This document shows positions 6,526 through 9,679 of a DNA stretch of 9,679 nucleotides, piece after piece. The notes beneath the pieces are model-generated. The model was not told the DNA's origin and made no database searches. It saw nothing but the letters and a program-made list of their open reading frames with translations. A program made the position numbers and the translations under genes. Origin of the DNA: an uncultured Anaerocolumna sp. (GTDB lineage: Bacteria > Bacillota > Clostridia > Lachnospirales > Lachnospiraceae); the NCBI GenBank assembly GCA_937901695.1, contig CALDJN010000102.1, positions 1 through 9,679 on the forward strand, in the 5' to 3' direction. The number at the start of each line of letters is the position of its first letter. Position 1 is the stretch's first letter.

Positions 6526-7287
6526 TTACTCCCATTGCATCCCAAAAGTATCCTTAAATTCTTCACTGGAAAGTACTTCATCAGGGGTGCCTTCTATCTT
6601 AATTGTTTTATCTAGCAAAATAACATGATCTGCATATTTTCGAACAAAATCAAAGTCATGGGAAATCATAATTATTGCTAAGTCGAAATTTTTTTTAAGA
6701 TTACCGATATTTTCGTAGAATAATTCCATGCCATTGCGATCAATGCCTGAAATTGGTTCATCTAACAATAATAAATTGGGAACTGGTGTAATAGCAATAG
6801 ATAAAAGGACTCTCTGTAATTCCCCACCGGATAAATCACAGACTTGCTTGTCCATTAGGTCTTGTGCTTGAAATATAGTCAATTGCTTTTTTATTTGTTC
6901 CGATAACTTTTTGTTCTTAAATAAACATACCGGGGAATTAGAAATATAAGATGCAAATAAATCGTAAACGCTGGTGGGAGTATTTTTTGCAATATTTAAA
7001 TGCTGTGGTACATATCCTACTTCTAAATCTTCCATTTGGTTATTTTTAATATCTTCAAAGGTTATGGTGCCCTCATGCTTTATTTCCCCTAATATGGCTT
7101 TCATTAAGGTAGATTTGCCGGCACCATTCCTTCCAATAATGGCTGTCAGCCTGCCACAATGAATATGAAGATTAACATTTTCAATAATGGTAACATTGCC
7201 TATCTTTACTGTAATATCTTTCGTTTTAATGCAATGAAAACCACATGCAGCATGCGGTTCACTTAATGCGACATTCTTTTTATACAT
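6526..7287 (-). CDS. znuC: Zinc ABC transporter ATP-binding protein ZnuC
   Basis: The cytoplasmic ATPase of the zinc importer, 253 residues. Walker A G-R-N-G-A-G-K-S-T is at 52-60, the Q-loop glutamine at 95, the signature L-S-G-G-E at 152-156, Walker B L-L-L-L-D-E-P at 172-178, the D-loop S-G-I-D just after, and the H-loop histidine at 210. All catalytic residues are present. The first 20 residues carry a Cys/His cluster, H-A-A-C-G-F-H-C at 12-19, ahead of the ABC domain. I recall similar CG-x-H-C leaders in clostridial zinc ATPases; a metal-binding role is inferred. The ATG at 7287 is preceded by only a weak AAAGG about 14 nt away, notably poorer than the znuA and znuB sites. It lies 300 bp downstream of znuA, a gap filled by array E. 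Confidence 0.95.
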   Translation of the reverse strand: MYKKNVALSEPHAACGFHCIKTKDITVKIGNVTIIENVNLHIHCGRLTAIIGRNGAGKSTLMKAILGEIKHEGTITFEDIKNNQMEDLEVGYVPQHLNIAKNTPTSVYDLFASYISNSPVCLFKNKKLSEQIKKQLTIFQAQDLMDKQVCDLSGGELQRVLLSIAITPVPNLLLLDEPISGIDRNGMELFYENIGNLKKNFDLAIIMISHDFDFVRKYADHVILLDKTIKIEGTPDEVLSSEEFKDTFGMQWE

Positions 7288-7587
7288 ATATTTTTATTCA
7301 ACCTTTCGTTCCACAATTACACTTATCCAATACCTTTTGCATAATGACTTTTTCCCATGGCTTTTGATCAATACCCTTTGACCAATGACTTTTGTCCAAT
7401 GACTTTTGCTCAATATCTTTTGTCCAATGCCTTTGCCCAATACCTTTGCTCAATGCCTTTTGACCAATGACTTTTGTCCAATTCCTTTGCTCAATTCTTT
7501 TTGACCAATGACTTTTGACCAATACCTTTGCTCAATGCTTTTTGACCAATGACTTTTGACCAATGACTTTTGCATTCCACATACCTA
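7288..7587. other. Intra-operon spacer between znuA and znuC
   Basis: This 300-bp gap lies inside an otherwise compact operon and is nearly filled by array E. Only about 30 bp at each end is unique. I see no promoter of quality for znuC, no terminator hairpin with a T-run and no credible coding sequence. Confidence 0.8.
7318..7576. repeat. Tandem array E: 13-15-bp unit, about 18 copies
   Basis: Units of the type CCAATGACTTTTGA, with variants CTCAATGCCTTTTG and CCAATACCTTTG, follow each other without interruption. On the operon's coding strand the unit reads roughly GGTCAAAAGTCATT. Unit length wobbles between 13 and 15 bp. Variant classes (GACC, GTCC, GCTC before CAAT) are interleaved, suggesting that multi-unit blocks were duplicated. 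It is transcribed as part of the znu mRNA. Confidence 0.9.
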
Positions 7588-8547
7588 TTACTCTTTTAAT
7601 AGTGCTTGTTTTAACACTTCTAAATTCATTTTCATACCATTAATGTAACTGTCTTTATCCATATCTCCGGTTACAAGAGAGTCTATAACATAAACTTTCG
7701 CACCAGATTCTGATGCTATATTTTCTGCAATTGAAGTGCTATATTGTTTTTCTGTAAATAAAACTTTTACCTGCTTTTCCTTTACTTCATCTATAACTTC
7801 TCTTATATCTCCAGCACTTAACGCTGTTTCACCGTCCAGATTTACAGTATGAATTACTTCTAACCCTAATTCCTGTGCCAGGTAGGCAAATGAATCATGA
7901 AAAATAACAACTTTCTTCTCTTTGACATTGTCCATGGTTGCTTCTAAGTCATTCTTTAAAGTTTCAATTTTATTGCTGTATTCTTTGGCATTTGCTTCAT
8001 ATATTCTAGCATTTTCTGGATTTAACTTTATTAAGCCATCCTGCACATTTTGAATTTCTTTCATATAATAATTCATATTAAGCCATACATGGGCGTTATA
8101 CTCTTCATTTTTGTGATTTGCTGGTTCACCTTTCTGATGGTTAGTATTTCCTTCCTCATGGCTATGTCCTTCTCCAGTTAAAAACTCAATGCCTTTACTT
8201 GCATTAATAATAGGCATATCCGGGTAAGATCCCAGAATGTCTTCAATAAAGTTTTCCATTCCTCCACCGTTCATAATAAAGATATCGGCATTCTCTAACC
8301 TTTTCATATCCACTGTCGTTAGTTGATAATCATGTAAACAGCCAGTTTTATATTCTGTAAGATTTACAACATCTGTATTCGTTCCCTCTGTTAAATTCTT
8401 AGCCAATATATACATAGGATAAAAAGAAGTAACGACAGTTAAATTTTCATTCCTTTCCTCCTTTTTCCTTGTTGCTGCAGTTACTAGTGTAGTGCCTATT
8501 GTAATTGTTAACATGATACCTAGCATAACAATTAGTTTTTTTTTCAT
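7588..8547 (-). CDS. znuA: Zinc ABC transporter substrate-binding protein ZnuA
   Basis: A cluster A-I (ZnuA/TroA-type) metal-binding protein of 319 residues that captures zinc outside the membrane and hands it to ZnuB. Expected ligands are H72 (in C-L-H-D-Y-Q), H153 (N-A-H-V-W-L), H217 (V-I-F-H-D-S-F) and D289 (V-I-D-S-L). Between the first two lies the His-rich acidic loop at about 126-153 (G-H-S-H-E-E ... N-H-Q-K ... N-H-K-N), typical of zinc rather than manganese carriers. The N-terminus is a signal-peptide-like K-K-K plus hydrophobic stretch (1-24) ending V-T-A. The only cysteine is C70, so there is no lipobox, which is unusual for a Gram-positive binding protein. The start at 8547 is chosen for its AGAAGGG site just upstream; an in-frame GTG at 8607 has none. 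It is the first gene of the znuA-znuC-znuB operon. Confidence 0.94.
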   Translation of the reverse strand: MKKKLIVMLGIMLTITIGTTLVTAATRKKEERNENLTVVTSFYPMYILAKNLTEGTNTDVVNLTEYKTGCLHDYQLTTVDMKRLENADIFIMNGGGMENFIEDILGSYPDMPIINASKGIEFLTGEGHSHEEGNTNHQKGEPANHKNEEYNAHVWLNMNYYMKEIQNVQDGLIKLNPENARIYEANAKEYSNKIETLKNDLEATMDNVKEKKVVIFHDSFAYLAQELGLEVIHTVNLDGETALSAGDIREVIDEVKEKQVKVLFTEKQYSTSIAENIASESGAKVYVIDSLVTGDMDKDSYINGMKMNLEVLKQALLKE

Positions 8548-8610
8548 ATTAATTTCCCTTCTATTTTTGCATAAATTCAAAGATATTGAAAAAGCGGGTA
8601 TTCTCACTTG

Positions 8611-8712
8611 CCGTTAAGGAAGCTCTGCTGACAGGGAAGTTCTGCCATAAGGCAAGGTCTGCCCACAGGAAAGTTCTGTCGTTAAGAAAGCTCTGTCCAT
8701 AGGAAAGTTCAT
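8611..8712. repeat. Tandem array F: 17-bp unit, 6 copies
   Basis: Six back-to-back 17-bp units start at 8611, 8628, 8645, 8662, 8679 and 8696. The consensus is about CCATAAGGAAAGTTCTG. Copies vary at several positions but keep exact length. Units 1 and 5 (CCGTTAAGGAAGCTCTG and TCGTTAAGAAAGCTCTG) form one subtype. The array lies in the untranslated leader of znuA, between the operator and the ribosome site. Confidence 0.85.
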
Positions 8713-8759
8713 CCGCTATTGCTGATTCTCATAACCTTATTTCCGCTTTATAGCACTTC

Positions 8760-8782
8760 TTATTGCAAATCATTTGCAATAA
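8760..8782 (-). promoter_or_regulatory. Candidate Zur (Fur-family) operator
   Basis: A perfect 23-bp palindrome with half-site TTATTGCAAAT (8760-8770), a single central base, and its exact complement (8772-8782). The odd-length symmetry fits Fur-family operators. It abuts the -10 box and covers the expected start of znu transcription (about 8775), so a bound repressor would block initiation. Its place before a zinc-uptake operon points to Zur. The half-site is not the Bacillus Zur sequence, so the regulator's identity is inferred. Confidence 0.75.
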
Positions 8783-8810
8783 TTATATTATACCCACTAT
8801 TAATTGTCAA
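8782..8810 (-). promoter_or_regulatory. Sigma-A promoter of the znu operon
   Basis: On the minus strand a perfect -35 TTGACA (8805-8810) is followed after 17 bp by a perfect -10 TATAAT (8782-8787). A second TATAAT overlaps at 8787-8792 but is at 12-bp spacing. A consensus-strength promoter is what one expects when control is by repression. Confidence 0.85.
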
Positions 8811-8841
8811 CAAACATTTTTCAACTAATAATGGGATAAAA

Positions 8842-8883
8842 ATTACAGTTCAGCCAGGTGGATGCCATAGGCTGAACTGTAAT
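8842..8883 (-). terminator. Intrinsic terminator after the CBM9-like gene
   Basis: A perfect 14-bp stem, ATTACAGTTCAGCC (8842-8855) with GGCTGAACTGTAAT (8870-8883), has a 14-nt loop. On the minus strand it is followed directly by TTTTAT. There is no T-run in the plus direction. It would end transcripts from the CBM9-like gene just before the znu promoter. Confidence 0.65.
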
Positions 8884-8925
8884 AAATCAAAAATATGGGG
8901 CTGTTGTAAAAATAATAAACTATCA

Positions 8926-8988
8926 TTGCTATGAAAGAACCATAGCAAGCAACTCCTTCAGAGTTGTTTATGCCCACGAGCAAGCTCG
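8926..8988. repeat. Cluster of three small hairpins with a GC-rich patch
   Basis: TTGCTATG (8926-8933) pairs with CATAGCAA (8941-8948); CAACTC (8950-8955) pairs with GAGTTG (8961-8966); CGAG (8977-8980) pairs with CTCG (8985-8988). The patch at about 8971-8997 is clearly GC-richer than the surrounding spacer. No T-run follows on either strand. Function unknown; it could be a dispersed element remnant or a 3' mRNA structure of the CBM9-like gene. Confidence 0.5.
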
Positions 8989-9007
8989 GCGCGGCAGAAT
9001 TATAATG

Positions 9008-9652
9008 CTACTGAATTTTAGCATTTGCAAAAAACTGTGGTAAGTGAAAATTAGGCTTTGGATATGTTATAGGGGCAAAGCTTCCATAATGCTCTATAGA
9101 AGGTGTTTCACTTATTTTATAGAAATTGCAGGCAAATTGGTCGCCAGGTTTTAATGGCTGAATTTTATATACATCACAAATAAGTTCCATAGGTACTTTT
9201 AAGAGAATACTCCAGGTATCTCTCTCTTTTTTGGCAGTGCATATGGGAGCATATTGTGTGATTTCATGAACTCTTTTACGATTTCCTATTGGTCCAAAGC
9301 CACTAAGTATAGCACCGTAAGAATTCATCTCAAAATTAAAGTAACCAACCCTTAAATCCTTTGGTTCAAAGTTTAGAAATGCTTCCATACAGCTATCTTT
9401 ATAAACCGGGTCATTATCTTTGGTATATGTAGTTAATGGATTTTCCTCTATTGCAGTCATTGATATAATTAATCCATAACCTTTCAATAATGCCATTTGA
9501 CCATAGGCTTGTACTTCATATTCTTTTTGCCACTTATATTGATCAATCAAAAATTTTGGGCATTGATTAAGTTGTTCTAAGCTTTCAATGGTAAGTACTG
9601 GATAAATAGGGTTTGTGTTGGTATTAAAACTAATATTTGTAGTATGGTCCAT
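9008..9652 (-). CDS. Carbohydrate-binding family 9-like protein
   Basis: A 214-residue protein that resembles CBM9-like (DOMON-type beta-sandwich) domain proteins. Matching landmarks are Y-K-D-S-C-M-E-A-F-L at 84-93, Y-F-N-F-E-M-N-S-Y-G at 104-113, a tryptophan at 147 in R-D-T-W-S-I-L-L-K-V, G-D-Q-F-A-C-N-F-Y-K at 170-179 and the C-terminal P-N-F-H-L-P-Q-F-F at 200-208. No signal peptide, membrane segment or fused enzyme domain is visible, so the protein is probably cytoplasmic, which is odd for a polysaccharide-binding module; its ligand is unknown. I choose the ATG at 9652 because AAAGGA (9657-9662) is 5 nt upstream. A further in-frame ATG at 9673 is possible, but its ribosome site would lie outside the window. 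A TAG at 9674-9676 excludes any longer form. A terminator follows about 125 bp downstream. Confidence 0.78.
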   Translation of the reverse strand: MDHTTNISFNTNTNPIYPVLTIESLEQLNQCPKFLIDQYKWQKEYEVQAYGQMALLKGYGLIISMTAIEENPLTTYTKDNDPVYKDSCMEAFLNFEPKDLRVGYFNFEMNSYGAILSGFGPIGNRKRVHEITQYAPICTAKKERDTWSILLKVPMELICDVYKIQPLKPGDQFACNFYKISETPSIEHYGSFAPITYPKPNFHLPQFFANAKIQ

Positions 9653-9679
9653 ATGAATCCTTTCATTTTGCATCTAAGA

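Larger units (their letters stand above)
8548..9007. other. Regulatory spacer upstream of the zinc operon
   Basis: This 460-bp spacer holds, from right to left: a cluster of small hairpins with a GC-rich patch just after the CBM9-like gene, a terminator hairpin, the znuA promoter, a palindromic operator, and a transcribed leader of about 230 nt containing array F and the znuA ribosome site. I see no ORF with support. Confidence 0.8.

Noticed and set aside
7298..7522. Minus-strand open frame of 74 codons with a repetitive K/W/Q-rich translation
   Set aside because: It starts at TTG without a ribosome site and is simply the translation of array E, whose 13-15-bp units keep changing frame. No sign of coding constraint.
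862..8547. Hidden defence, phage or toxin system
   Set aside because: Every long frame in this span belongs to a housekeeping or transport family, and no nuclease, toxin, integrase or transposase motif is seen on either strand.
8548..8607. 20-codon upstream extension of znuA from a GTG at 8607
   Set aside because: There is no ribosome site before it, while the ATG at 8547 has AGAAGGG and a proper K-K-K signal-peptide start.

Overview
The window is AT-rich, has strong GGAGG-like ribosome sites, and carries gene families (an unusual two-part SSB-like protein, a YtvI-type AI-2E protein, a Cys/His-tagged zinc ABC ATPase, a CBM9-like protein) that together suggest a Firmicute of class Clostridia, most likely Lachnospiraceae. 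This is inferred from protein resemblance; no rRNA or tRNA is present to confirm it.

Layout from left to right: (1) positions 1-66 are a perfect 26-bp inverted repeat that cuts off the 3' end of a minus-strand SSB-like gene (22-483). (2) A 378-bp divergent spacer carries a candidate promoter for typA/bipA (862-2700, plus), a ribosome-associated translational GTPase. (3) A 289-bp spacer made almost only of repeats leads to a DUF2156 / LPG-synthase-C-type protein (2990-3904, plus). (4) A 492-bp convergent spacer is again almost entirely repeats. (5) On the minus strand lies an AI-2E/YtvI-like membrane protein (5515-4397). (6) Upstream of it, also minus, is a zinc-uptake ABC operon: znuA (8547-7588), znuC (7287-6526), znuB (6523-5684). 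(7) At the right end is a CBM9-like protein (minus, stop at 9008).

The zinc operon is the best-defined functional unit. A sigma-A promoter (TTGACA-17-TATAAT, minus strand, 8782-8810) is followed directly by a perfect 11-1-11 palindrome (8760-8782), placed where a Fur-family repressor, presumably Zur, would block initiation. The extracellular binding protein, ATPase and permease follow in that order. A terminator hairpin (8842-8883) separates the operon from the CBM9-like gene upstream.

The most unusual property of the window is its intergenic DNA. Six tandem arrays with short units (26, 16, 17, 19, 14 and 17 bp) fill the spacers, and no coding region contains one. Two pairs of these arrays flank two copies of a roughly 100-bp element that can fold as a three-way junction (2757-2859 and 4125-4216). 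The two copies have the same arm order but opposite orientation. One array (3902-4054) begins inside the stop codon of the preceding gene. I found no defence system, CRISPR array, transposase, phage gene or other clearly new protein system; what deserves a second look is repeat biology and zinc-operon regulation.
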